DNA from: an uncultured Granulicatella sp.
GTDB taxonomy: Bacteria; Bacillota; Bacilli; Lactobacillales; Aerococcaceae
Direction: 5' to 3'
DNA length: 64,000 nucleotides
NCBI RefSeq assembly: GCF_938030755.1
Contig: NZ_CALHIF010000040.1
Location: 31,926 to 95,925 of the forward strand
Shown here: one piece after another, positions 56,843 through 64,000 of the stretch
Numbering within the stretch: position 1 is the stretch's first letter
Layout: each line of letters opens with the position of its first letter
Notes under the pieces: generated by a model
The model's database searches: none
Seen by the model: only the letters and a program-made list of their open reading frames with translations
Told to the model about the DNA's origin: nothing
Program-made: the position numbers and the translations under genes

Positions 56843-56872
56843 AAAAACGGAGCCTCCCAGCTCCGTTTTTTT
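56843..56872 (+). terminator. Terminator after brnQ
   Basis: Perfect 10-bp arms AAAACGGAGC and GCTCCGTTTT plus a T run. Confidence 0.92.
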
Positions 56873-56879
56873 ATGCACA

Positions 56880-57088
56880 TTTCCTGTTATCTAAAGGAAG
56901 GTTTCTATATGTCAACTTGATTGGGATATGGGAATTATCATACGCCACACTCAGTCTGTGGAGCTTTGCGGGTGACGAACGGAAACCCCATCCGTCCCTC
57001 TCTAAAAAAGGACGGTTTGTATATTGTTGCCCTGCGGTATAGGTGACCCCTGCTCCATAAGCAGAACCCCAAGTCTGTGGACATAAAA
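56880..57088. other. Gene-free segment with small hairpins
   Basis: No reading frame of note. CCACA-N7-TGTGG (56951-56967) and CCGTCC/GGACGG hairpins are visible, and GGAGCTTTGCG is shared with 43711-43721 downstream of copy E. Possibly a decayed accessory element. Confidence 0.3.
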
Positions 57089-57277
57089 AAGCAAAGAAAA
57101 AAATCCTACGGATCCAATAAGGATTGTAGTACGGTTTAGTAACCGATGTGAATTACTGACTCTGGAAATTTATTTCCTAGAGTCAGTTTGAAGCTCGGTA
57201 GGCTGTAGACAATAGACTACAGCCGGTACCCGACTTACAATCATTATTGATGAATCCGTAAGAATTTTTCTTTGCTT
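57089..57277 (+). repeat. Palindromic repeat, copy B
   Basis: 189 bp. Outer stem AAGCAAAGAAAAA/TTTTTCTTTGCTT, then CTACGGATCCA.../...TGAATCCGTAAG and GATTGTAG/ACTTACAATC. Core: GATGTGAATTAC (57145-57156), hairpin 1 TGACTCT/AGAGTCA, TTTGAAGCT, hairpin 2 GGCTGTAG/CTACAGCC, CCGGTAC. It ends 17 bases before the stop of the permease gene; the T-rich side could terminate it. Confidence 0.87.
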
Positions 57278-57294
57278 ATATTACTTTTGCTTTC

Positions 57295-60200
57295 CTAGTC
57301 CACAGACTTAAGGGCTTCTAGCATATCGATTCGTTGGAGAAGATGGTTCACCATATACCCCAGTGCCACCAAGATGACAATCACAATCACACTTGGCAAC
57401 ACATATACAAACCATCCGACAGCGGGATTAAACATGACAAACCCCGGCGCCACCGTCTCAATAATTACCCTATGCAACACTCGCCCAAACAACAGCCCCA
57501 CAACAATCCCGATGACCGATAACAAAATCGTTTCGCGGTAAATATACATCGTGACTTCTTTGTTTAGGAAGCCAAGCACTTTAATCGTTGAGAGCTCGCG
57601 AATCCGTTCTGCTACATTGATATTGGTTAAGTTATATAGGATAACAACCGCTAGTAAAATCGATACGGCTGTTAAAATCATCATAACACGACTCAATGAA
57701 CCAACAATTGTATCAATACGACTCACCATAGACGTGTTTTGCACGACTGCTTTTACACCGTCAAGAGCCATTAAGTCCGCTGCGGCTTTTTGTACGCTAG
57801 AGGCGTTTTTATCTTTAAACTGTACGAAAATCGCGTTGTCTTTTGGCACCTCTCCATAAGCCTTTGCGTACACTTCTGGCGTCATTACGACGAAGTGCCC
57901 AGCGTACATTTCCACGATACCACCGACCGTTAATGTCACATCCACACCGTCCTTATTCGGAAGCGTAAAGGTGTCGCCTGCTTTCACGTTTAAGAGTTTG
58001 GCTAACTTCTCGGAAATCAACACGCCATCTTCAGGAAGCGTCACGGCTTTCTTCGTCTTCGCATCATTCAAATGTAAATATGGAGAAAGGTTGTCTTCAT
58101 TCCCAACAAGCACCGTAATAGACTGCTCATCGTCCACCCCTGGCACTTCACGCGTCACCGATTCGCTATAGACGTCGCTATAGGAAGTCACGCTTGAAGA
58201 GGTTAAATAGTTATGTAACGCTGTTTCTTCTGAAACGGTTAATACAGCCTCTTTTGAAACAATCGCATCATAGGTGACGATTTCCTTGAACTGGCGATCA
58301 GCAATCCCATCAAGAGACCCGAGAATTCCACGCCCTGCAAAGAGAAGCGCCACGGAACCGGCTACCCCGAAAATCGTCATCAGCATCCGTTGTTTATAGC
58401 GGAAAATATTCCGTGCTGTTACCTTATGCGTGAAGCTAAGACGATTCCAGATGAATGGAATACGCTCAAGGAAAATCTTTGCCCCAGCCACGGGAGCTTT
58501 CGGCAAGAGAAGGGCCGATGCTTGCTCATGCAGTTCGCGGCGAGCAATCCATAACGGAGGTACTACGCTACAAATGAGCGAGCAAAGAATCGCAATCGCG
58601 GCAATGAGCGGATGGAAATTCAACTGGATACTTGGCAATACCGTATCCTTCATCAAGGTCGCACCCAAAGCACTTGGCAAAGCGTACGTTCCAAGTAAGA
58701 TTCCAAAAACTGTACCACTGACCCCTGCTGTAAAGCCATACACGGCAAACTTCTTCATCACGTCTTTGGTTTCATAACCGAGTGCCTTCAACACCCCAGC
58801 ATTGATGCGTTCTTCATTCACAAAACGCGTCATCGTCGTAACCGTCACGAGTGCGGCCACGGCATAAAGCACAATCGGGAATAGATTCCCCACCGACGTA
58901 ATTCCTTCAGCCGTCGTCTTCATATTGAAGAACCCTTCGCTTCCAAGCATCGTCGAACGTGTGTAGACAGAGTACTTCGGCTTCGTGAGTTTTGAAACGT
59001 CCACTTCCGCCTTTTCAAGTTCGGATTCAGCCTTCTTGATATCTTTATCGGCAGTTTCTTTCTTCTCATTATAAGTTTCTTCGCTTTCTTTTAGCTGTGT
59101 TTTTGCGTCCGCGAGTTTTGCTTCACCGTCCGCTAACGTTTTCTTGGCTTCGGCTAATTTTGCCTTTCCTTCTTCTAAAGTTCCGGCGTTGGCTTCAAAG
59201 GCCGCCACACCTTGGCGATATTGTTCTAGCCCATCGACGTACTGGCTGTAACTAGCGTAATACTTCGCTAAACCTTGTTGGTACGCTTCTTGCCCTGCGC
59301 GTAATTGTTGTTTCTTCGATGCAAATTCTGCTTCAGCATTTGAAATCGCTGTTTGGCCAGCTGTAAGTTCTTGTTCTTTTTGAGCGAGCACTTGTTCTTT
59401 GGCATGAAGTGTCGCTTCGGTTTGAGTAAGCTGGTTTTCAGCCTGTGTTAAAGCTGTCTCCATCGCTTGAAGGCTAGCTTCGGTAATGCCTTTTGCCGCA
59501 GCCGCATCCGGGTCGCTGGCTAGTAGTGCCTTCCCTTGTGCTAAGGCTGTCTTTTTAGCTTCGAGTTCTGTCTTACCTGTTTCTAGTTGCGCTTTGGCCT
59601 GCACTAATTGCGTCTTACCGGCTTCAAGCTGCTCTTTTCCACTTGCGAGTTCCTCTTTTTTCGCAGCAAGTTGCGTCTCCGCTTGGGTTATTTTAGTACT
59701 TGCATCCTCTAACTGTTCTTTCTTTTCGGCTAAAGTCGCCACGGCTTGTTCGATTTGCACACGCGCACTCTCGAGTTGCGCACGACTTGCCTCCAACTGT
59801 TTCCACGCCGCGTTAAGCTTTTCATCTCCTGAGGCAAGTGTTGCTTCGTTGCTATGGATTTCTTCTTGCCCGTCTTCAAGCGTCTTTTCGTTCTTTTCGA
59901 TTTCGCTCTTACCGTCTGCCAGTTTCTTCTCGGCGTCCGAAAGCTGCGTTTTGGCATCGGTAATCTTTTCTTTTCCTTCTGAAATCTTCTCGTCAGCATG
60001 CGTCTTCAATGTATCTAAACGCGCCGTTCCATTGTCGGCTAACTTTTCTTCAAGCGCCTGTTGCAACGCCGTCACCTTGTCAGAGTACTCACGGCTCGTT
60101 GTTTTCCATTTGCGCAAATCCGGATAACGAAGTCGCGCAATCGTATAAACTTCAGAATCGAACGCGTCTTTTGGCATTACGGCAAATCCACTAAGATCCC

Positions 60201-60750
60201 CGCTTCCCGCACTCGATACCCCTTTAATCGTCTTCGAAAGAATCTCGCTGGAGTTCACAAACCCCGTAATGGTAAATTCATGTCCCTTCAGTAAAGTGTT
60301 ATTTCCGGATTCATTCAATCGAATGGTATCGCCAATCTTGTACTGATCGGCCATCACCCCGTCAAGCGCCACCTCATTTGATTTTGTAGGAAACGCGCCA
60401 CTTATCAACTCGAATGTCGAAATATCGGTCGTCTGTGAGAAGACACGAATCGCGTTAGGCGTATCGCCAATCACCGTATCCACAAAATAGCCGAACTCCA
60501 CAACGGCATTCTCTTGTTTTATCTCTACTTGGTCCTCTGCGCTTAAACCGTAGCCTGCCACCACGAATAAATCGGCAGCGTTGGCAGTTTCCATATAGCT
60601 GTTCAAGGTATCTTCAATATCCGGGCCAGACACTTTCAATCCGACCAAACTGAACGCCCCCAGCATCATGAGGAGCATAATCGATAGGAAGCGTCCCTTT
60701 GATTGACGAAGGGAGTTTCGAATATCCTTGTTTAAGGTTTTCTTAGTCAC
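57295..60750 (-). CDS. Large FtsX/MacB-type ABC permease with long coiled coil
   Basis: 1151 residues. Helix at about 20-42, an external MacB-like domain, then a very long external coiled coil (about 250-600) full of Ala/Glu/Lys/Gln heptads (KLADGKSEIEKNEKTLEDG and similar), FtsX helices at about 625-760, a second external domain and final helices. This is the layout of the large FtsX-like exporters of Lactobacillales; the substrate is unknown. GTG at 60750 is chosen because AGGGG is 8 bases upstream. It forms an operon with the ATPase before it. Confidence 0.88.
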   Translation of the reverse strand: MTKKTLNKDIRNSLRQSKGRFLSIMLLMMLGAFSLVGLKVSGPDIEDTLNSYMETANAADLFVVAGYGLSAEDQVEIKQENAVVEFGYFVDTVIGDTPNAIRVFSQTTDISTFELISGAFPTKSNEVALDGVMADQYKIGDTIRLNESGNNTLLKGHEFTITGFVNSSEILSKTIKGVSSAGSGDLSGFAVMPKDAFDSEVYTIARLRYPDLRKWKTTSREYSDKVTALQQALEEKLADNGTARLDTLKTHADEKISEGKEKITDAKTQLSDAEKKLADGKSEIEKNEKTLEDGQEEIHSNEATLASGDEKLNAAWKQLEASRAQLESARVQIEQAVATLAEKKEQLEDASTKITQAETQLAAKKEELASGKEQLEAGKTQLVQAKAQLETGKTELEAKKTALAQGKALLASDPDAAAAKGITEASLQAMETALTQAENQLTQTEATLHAKEQVLAQKEQELTAGQTAISNAEAEFASKKQQLRAGQEAYQQGLAKYYASYSQYVDGLEQYRQGVAAFEANAGTLEEGKAKLAEAKKTLADGEAKLADAKTQLKESEETYNEKKETADKDIKKAESELEKAEVDVSKLTKPKYSVYTRSTMLGSEGFFNMKTTAEGITSVGNLFPIVLYAVAALVTVTTMTRFVNEERINAGVLKALGYETKDVMKKFAVYGFTAGVSGTVFGILLGTYALPSALGATLMKDTVLPSIQLNFHPLIAAIAILCSLICSVVPPLWIARRELHEQASALLLPKAPVAGAKIFLERIPFIWNRLSFTHKVTARNIFRYKQRMLMTIFGVAGSVALLFAGRGILGSLDGIADRQFKEIVTYDAIVSKEAVLTVSEETALHNYLTSSSVTSYSDVYSESVTREVPGVDDEQSITVLVGNEDNLSPYLHLNDAKTKKAVTLPEDGVLISEKLAKLLNVKAGDTFTLPNKDGVDVTLTVGGIVEMYAGHFVVMTPEVYAKAYGEVPKDNAIFVQFKDKNASSVQKAAADLMALDGVKAVVQNTSMVSRIDTIVGSLSRVMMILTAVSILLAVVILYNLTNINVAERIRELSTIKVLGFLNKEVTMYIYRETILLSVIGIVVGLLFGRVLHRVIIETVAPGFVMFNPAVGWFVYVLPSVIVIVILVALGYMVNHLLQRIDMLEALKSVD

Positions 60751-60764
60751 AATTCTCACCCCTT

Positions 60765-61466
60765 CTAATATTCAATCGTTTGAATATCTTGTGGATTTGG
60801 GTTACATTCAATACTTTGAACACGTGCATCATGCATCCGAATCACTCGGTCGGCAATCGGCGCCAGCGCAGAATTATGCGTTACGATAATCACCGTTGCC
60901 CCTTGGCTACGCGACATATCTTGCAAAATTTGAAGCACTTGTTTTCCGGTATGGTAGTCGAGCGCTCCTGTTGGCTCATCGCAAAGCAAGAGTTTTGGAT
61001 TCTTCGCAACTGCACGTGCAATCGATACTCGTTGTTGTTCCCCACCGGATAATTGAGAAGGGAAATTATTCATGCGGCGTTCAAGCCCCACTGCCTTCAA
61101 GGCTTCCTCTGCATCTTGAGCATCTTTTACGATTTCAGCCGCTAGTTCCACATTTTCTTTCGCTGTTAAGTTTGGTACTAGATTATAAAATTGGAAGACG
61201 AAGCCGACATCATCTCTTCTATAGTAAGTGAGTTGTTTTTCGTCAAAAGTTGAAATATCTACGCCATCAATAAGGACTTGCCCTTCATCGTTGGTATCCA
61301 TTCCTCCTAAAATATTAAGGACCGTCGATTTCCCTGCACCGCTGGCCCCTAAAATAATGACTAACTCCCCTTTTTCAATTTCAAAATTCACATCATTATT
61401 CGCGATAATCTCTGTATCGCCGACTTGATAACGTTTATAGCTATTCTTCATTTCGATATAAGCCAT
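60765..61466 (-). CDS. ABC transporter ATPase (LolD/MacB type)
   Basis: 233 residues. Walker [10 protein letters not shown] near 36-44, Q-loop [13 protein letters not shown], signature [15 protein letters not shown], Walker [18 protein letters not shown]-loop [15 protein letters not shown]. Drives the coiled-coil permease encoded downstream. GAGGG precedes the start. It is divergent from the tetR gene, which probably represses it. Confidence 0.93.
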   Translation of the reverse strand: MAYIEMKNSYKRYQVGDTEIIANNDVNFEIEKGELVIILGASGAGKSTVLNILGGMDTNDEGQVLIDGVDISTFDEKQLTYYRRDDVGFVFQFYNLVPNLTAKENVELAAEIVKDAQDAEEALKAVGLERRMNNFPSQLSGGEQQRVSIARAVAKNPKLLLCDEPTGALDYHTGKQVLQILQDMSRSQGATVIIVTHNSALAPIADRVIRMHDARVQSIECNPNPQDIQTIEY

Positions 61467-61499
61467 GTCTATCCCTCATTCCTACCAACAATCGTTAAA

Positions 61500-61514
61500 T
61501 GAACAACGTGTTGA
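61500..61514. promoter_or_regulatory. TetR operator-like site 1
   Basis: TGAACA-ACG-TGTTGA, one mismatch from the perfect site 2. It overlaps the -35 of the tetR promoter. Confidence 0.65.
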
Positions 61515-61539
61515 TTCTCTTTCGTATTTACTCTATACT
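61511..61539 (+). promoter_or_regulatory. Promoter of tetR
   Basis: TTGATT, 17-bp spacer, TATACT. A back-to-back - strand TATAGA (61532-61537) may serve the ABC operon. Confidence 0.65.
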
Positions 61540-61568
61540 AGCAGTAGCGAAAAAACAATACACAATAT

Positions 61569-61583
61569 TCAACAATGTGTTGA
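61569..61583. promoter_or_regulatory. TetR operator-like site 2
   Basis: Perfect TCAACA-ATG-TGTTGA, 20 bases before the tetR start. Confidence 0.7.
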
Positions 61584-61603
61584 TTTAAGAAAAGAGTTTA
61601 AGA

Positions 61604-62149
61604 ATGACGACACAAAAACGGAAAACAACAACCAAAACTGATCTAAAAGGCGCTCTCACCCGATTGCTTAGAGAAAAAGACTTCGAAGCCATTAGCGTAA
61701 GTGATATCACTAGAGAAGCCGGCGTGAACCGTGGAACCTTCTATCTCCATTACGTTGATAAATTCGATATGATGAACCAGCTCATCGACGAGATTTTGCA
61801 AAATATCTTAATTCTATTAAAAGAAGGAAATCCAAAAAATAAGGAAGAGGCCTTGCCAAGCATCGTGAAAATCTTCGAGTATTTAAGAGAAGACTTCGAC
61901 TTTATTCACGCGATGACTTTAAATCGCTTCAACTACACGACCAAACTTATTCATGACTTTCTCTATGAATTAACGAAGCAAATCACTCCGATTCAAGAAA
62001 CGATTCAGAGTGTCTATCCGCTTCCGGCAGATTATGCTACCGAAGTGTTTATCTATAGTAATAGCGCGATTTTCATCCACTGGATTCAAAAAGGAGCCGT
62101 GGAAAGTCCCGAAGAAATTGCAAAAATCTTTTTCAGAATGACCGTATAA
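61604..62149 (+). CDS. TetR/AcrR-family repressor
   Basis: 181 residues. Helix-turn-helix DLKGALTRLLREKDFEAISVSDITREAGVNRGTFYLHYVDKFDMM (about 13-57) and a helical ligand domain. Divergent from the MacB-like ABC operon, with two matching 15-bp operators between them, so self-regulation and control of the exporter are likely. The inducer is unknown. A deformylase-like gene follows after 12 bases and is probably co-transcribed. Confidence 0.9.
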   Translation: MTTQKRKTTTKTDLKGALTRLLREKDFEAISVSDITREAGVNRGTFYLHYVDKFDMMNQLIDEILQNILILLKEGNPKNKEEALPSIVKIFEYLREDFDFIHAMTLNRFNYTTKLIHDFLYELTKQITPIQETIQSVYPLPADYATEVFIYSNSAIFIHWIQKGAVESPEEIAKIFFRMTV

Positions 62150-62161
62150 AGGAGAAAACTC

Positions 62162-62575
62162 ATGCAAAAACCAATTATGAAAGACCCACTCTTTTTGAGC
62201 CAAAAATCTAGTCCAGCCGACCCGAAAGCCGACTCTCAGGTAGTCCGCGACCTGCAAGATACGCTTCGTGCTAACCGCGACCGATGTGTAGGGATGGCGG
62301 CGAATATGATTGGCGTGAACAAGAACATTATTATCGTTGCGATTGGACCGATGGATTTGGTGATGTTGAACCCACGTATTACGAAGAAGCAAGGACCCTA
62401 TGAAACAGAAGAAGGCTGTCTAAGTCATACTGGAACGAAGAAAACGACGCGCTATCAAACGATTGAAGTAGCTTACACGGATCCAAGCGGCAAGAAGCAT
62501 ACGGGAACGTTCACCGACTTCACGGCGCAAATCATCCAACATGAGATCGACCACTTAGATGGGGTGCTCATTTAA
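62162..62575 (+). CDS. Peptide deformylase-like protein
   Basis: 137 residues, shorter than the main deformylase (about 185). Motif II EEGCLS and motif III QHEIDHLDG are intact and supply the Cys and two His metal ligands. Motif I reads VGMAANMIG, where the usual GxGLAAxQ glutamine is Met, so catalysis may be altered. AAAGGAG precedes the start. Co-oriented with tetR. Palindromic repeat C begins in its stop codon. Confidence 0.88.
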   Translation: MQKPIMKDPLFLSQKSSPADPKADSQVVRDLQDTLRANRDRCVGMAANMIGVNKNIIIVAIGPMDLVMLNPRITKKQGPYETEEGCLSHTGTKKTTRYQTIEVAYTDPSGKKHTGTFTDFTAQIIQHEIDHLDGVLI

Positions 62576-62801
62576 ATACGCAACTTCAGTTGCGTTTCCT
62601 TCGAATCCAGACGGATTTCTTCATAGAAGCGATAATGGGGCACCGGTTCGATCCTATAGTCTCTCACCTTTGAAGCCTCAAAGAGAGCGTACGGAATCAA
62701 TCCCTACGCTCTCTTATTCGCATTCAATGCCATCCCCCACTATTGCTTCTATAGAATCCGTCCGATTCTTCGGAAACGCGTAACTGAAGTAATCGTATTT
62801 T
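62574..62801 (-). repeat. Palindromic repeat, copy C
   Basis: 228 bp in reverse orientation. Outer stem AAATACG/CGTATTT and ACTTCAGTTGCGTTTCC against GGAAACGCGTAACTGAAGT. Read on the - strand: GAATGCGAATAA, hairpin 1 GAGAGCGTA/TACGCTCTC, TTTGAGGCTTC, a weak hairpin 2, ACCGGTGC. With the MerR promoter below it fills the 404-base gene-free stretch 62576-62979. Confidence 0.83.
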
Positions 62802-62924
62802 TGTGCTGGTGTTGGTCCGAGACTGATTTGTGCCGGGAAGGCGGGGAACTGCTTCTTAAAACGGGCGGTGTCCTCCTTCTTCGTTTCTTATTGTAAGAAA
62901 AAAGAAAAAAAGAAAGAGAAAAGG

Positions 62925-62955
62925 GTTGACTCTTACGTAACGTTATAGATTATAC
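62925..62955 (+). promoter_or_regulatory. MerR-type promoter with 19-bp spacer
   Basis: TTGACT and TATACT are separated by 19 bases. The spacer holds the dyad CTCTTACGT-a-ACGTTATAG (62929-62947), 7 of 9 pairs. This over-long spacing is the hallmark of promoters activated by MerR proteins through DNA twisting. Confidence 0.85.
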
Positions 62956-62979
62956 TTCAAATTGTTAGGAGGTTAAAAT

Positions 62980-63720
62980 ATGTATTTAATCAAACAGGTG
63001 AGCGAAATCAGTGGTGTATCAGTGCGCACTTTACACCACTATGACGAAATCGGCTTACTATCCCCCAAAAAACATGAGAATGGATACCGCTACTATAGTG
63101 AAGAGGAATTGTCCCTCCTTCAAACCATCCTATACTATAAGTATTTAGGATTTTCACTAAAAGATATCAAAACTCTCATGAAACAAGAAGAGGAAGATCT
63201 GTTGCCTCACTTGAAACATCAGTTGATTTTAATGCACAAAGAAAAAGAACGTCTTCTAACATTAATCGACACATTAGAAAAGACCATTGAGTCGAAAGAA
63301 AGGAAAATGACAATGACAACAGAAGAAAAATTCAAAGGGTTCACCTTTAAAGATAACGAAAAATATAAACAGGCCGCGACTGAAAAATACGGTAAAAAAG
63401 TAATGAACGAAGCCGAAGCAAAACAAAAAGGACAAGAAGAAATCGTAGCTGACGGCTTTAACAAGATCTGGTTCGCATTTGCTGAAAATATCGAAAAAGG
63501 CCTTCCAGCAACAGACGCTATGAACGTGGATTTAGCAAAACAACTCCACCAACACATGTGCGCCTACGCGTTCGACTGCCCCATCGACGTCTTCTCAAGC
63601 ATCGGATTTGGCTACGCTCAAAACGAAGAATTCAGAACGAACTTGGATAAATACGGAAAAGGCGTTGGGCAATATGCTTGCGACGCGATTCAAGCCTACG
63701 TTGCACAGGAGAGAAAATAA
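62980..63720 (+). CDS. MerR-family regulator with TipA-like drug-binding domain
   Basis: 246 residues. MerR helix-turn-helix and wing cover about 1-70 (YLIKQVSEISGVSVRTLHHYDEIGLLSPKKHENGYRYYSEEEL), a dimerisation helix 75-110, then a TipAS domain (about 125-245; HQHMCAYAFDCPIDVFSSIGFGYAQNEEFRTNLDKYGKGVGQYACDAIQAY), which in relatives traps thiopeptide or albicidin-type antibiotics. Autoregulation through its own 19-bp spacer promoter is likely. AGGAGG upstream. Confidence 0.92.
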   Translation: MYLIKQVSEISGVSVRTLHHYDEIGLLSPKKHENGYRYYSEEELSLLQTILYYKYLGFSLKDIKTLMKQEEEDLLPHLKHQLILMHKEKERLLTLIDTLEKTIESKERKMTMTTEEKFKGFTFKDNEKYKQAATEKYGKKVMNEAEAKQKGQEEIVADGFNKIWFAFAENIEKGLPATDAMNVDLAKQLHQHMCAYAFDCPIDVFSSIGFGYAQNEEFRTNLDKYGKGVGQYACDAIQAYVAQERK

Positions 63721-63752
63721 AAGAACTCCCTCCTAAACAAATACCAATCCAT

Positions 63753-63783
63753 AAAAATAAGCAGTCAATGACTGCTTATTTTT
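63753..63783 (+). terminator. Terminator after the MerR gene
   Basis: Perfect 15-bp arms AAAAATAAGCAGTCA and TGACTGCTTATTTTT. Confidence 0.92.
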
Positions 63784-63826
63784 ATATCATTAAACTTCTT
63801 ATTCTCTCATTTTTTTTAAGTCACTA

Positions 63827-63835
63827 TGCTATAAT
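63827..63835 (+). promoter_or_regulatory. Extended -10 promoter of the last gene
   Basis: TGcTATAAT, about 65 bases upstream of the start at 63901. Confidence 0.65.
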
Positions 63836-63900
63836 ACCAATTGAGAGCGACTATTTTTTACAAACATAATTTACTTTTAGAAGTTTAAGGAAGATGATAA

Positions 63901-64000
63901 ATGAATTATCACGTAAAATTTAACGATATTACCTCCATGCATGGACAAACGAATCAAACCATCCAACAATGGGGAGAATCATTAAAAAATCTACAAGAGT
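63901..64000 (+). CDS. Unknown protein, N-terminal fragment (cut by window edge)
   Basis: 33 codons remain open to the edge, starting MNYHVKFNDITSMHGQTNQT. AAGGAAG lies 8 bases upstream and a good promoter about 65 bases upstream. The short helical, Gln/Asn-rich opening with a QWGESL turn loosely recalls type VII secretion (WXG/LXG) substrates, but this is too little sequence to assign. Confidence 0.6.
   Translation, partial: MNYHVKFNDITSMHGQTNQTIQQWGESLKNLQE

Noticed and set aside
26858..57277. Repeats considered as a CRISPR array
   Set aside because: Copies are kilobases apart, about 190 bp long and palindromic, with no spacers and no cas genes.
59486..60127. 213-codon + strand frame rich in Ser and Ala
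   Set aside because: Mirror image of the heptad-repeat coiled coil on the - strand; no family features.
26858..62801. Repeats considered as insertion sequences
   Set aside because: No transposase frame inside or beside any copy; at best non-autonomous elements.
62802..62890. Possible gene remnant on the - strand (protein-like codons around KKQFPAFPAQISLGP)
   Set aside because: No start codon, an in-frame stop just upstream, and it runs into repeat copy C; not enough to call a pseudogene.

Overview
The window is a low-GC Gram-positive chromosome segment, almost certainly from the Lactobacillales. The left part carries the classic Bacillales/Lactobacillales order pth, mfd, murJ-like flippase, rqcP, divIC, yabR, tilS, hpt, ftsH, hslO and a truncated cysK. 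It also has L-lactate dehydrogenase, a whiA-yvcK-rapZ operon, LuxS, Dps and many ABC transporters. A Carnobacteriaceae member such as Granulicatella is possible, but I cannot prove the genus from sequence alone. No rRNA, tRNA, CRISPR array or transposase was found.

Layout. 1-2.4 kb: cysK 3' end, then a keto-deoxy-sugar permease and a short-chain dehydrogenase. 2.5-5.2 kb: three tandem paralogous membrane proteins of unknown function. 5.2-18.6 kb: the core housekeeping block, transcribed leftward, interrupted by an independently transcribed mgtC-family gene. 18.7-23.9 kb: ldh, a DUF554 protein, ssb, whiA-yvcK-rapZ. 23.9-26.4 kb: an intramembrane-sensing two-component system and a lipoprotein. 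27-35.3 kb: a cytoplasmic 5'-nucleotidase family enzyme, a DUF1697 protein, and a UgpBAEC-type ABC transporter with an embedded metallo-beta-lactamase-fold enzyme. 35.4-38.4 kb: a BceAB-type peptide-resistance transporter with a broken duplicate of the bceA start. 38.6-41 kb: luxS-metQ-mtnN behind a T-box-like leader. 41.3-44.4 kb: panE, a PTS EIIC-like membrane protein, and dps with a PerR-like box. 44.4-54.3 kb: a ten-gene operon that is a Gram-positive version of the Escherichia coli yhf cluster (yhfU, T, php, S, Z, Y, X, W), with a secreted class C serine hydrolase added at the front and an amidase-signature protein at the back. 54.4-56.9 kb: nucleoside hydrolase and BrnQ. 57-64 kb: a coiled-coil MacB/FtsX-type ABC exporter with a divergent TetR regulator, a deformylase-like protein, a TipA-like MerR regulator, and the start of an unknown gene.

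Two things stand out. First, seven intergenic copies (four of about 190-230 bp, two of about 260 bp and one of 79 bp) of an imperfect palindromic repeat are scattered through the window. Six of them share a short conserved core wrapped around two hairpins. The outer stems and hairpin stems differ in sequence between copies but stay paired, which suggests a structured RNA or hairpin-type mobile element. The seventh copy keeps only the outer stem and the end of the core. Second, the yhf-type operon has a near-perfect promoter and two almost identical 16-bp operator-like sites in its leader, probably bound by its own regulator YhfZ. The intact set offers a compact system for working out what the uncharacterised Yhf pathway does.

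Regulation is unusually readable here: a PerR-like box on dps, paired TetR operators, a 19-bp MerR spacer, a Met-pathway leader with mutually exclusive antiterminator and terminator, and clear intrinsic terminators after most transcription units.
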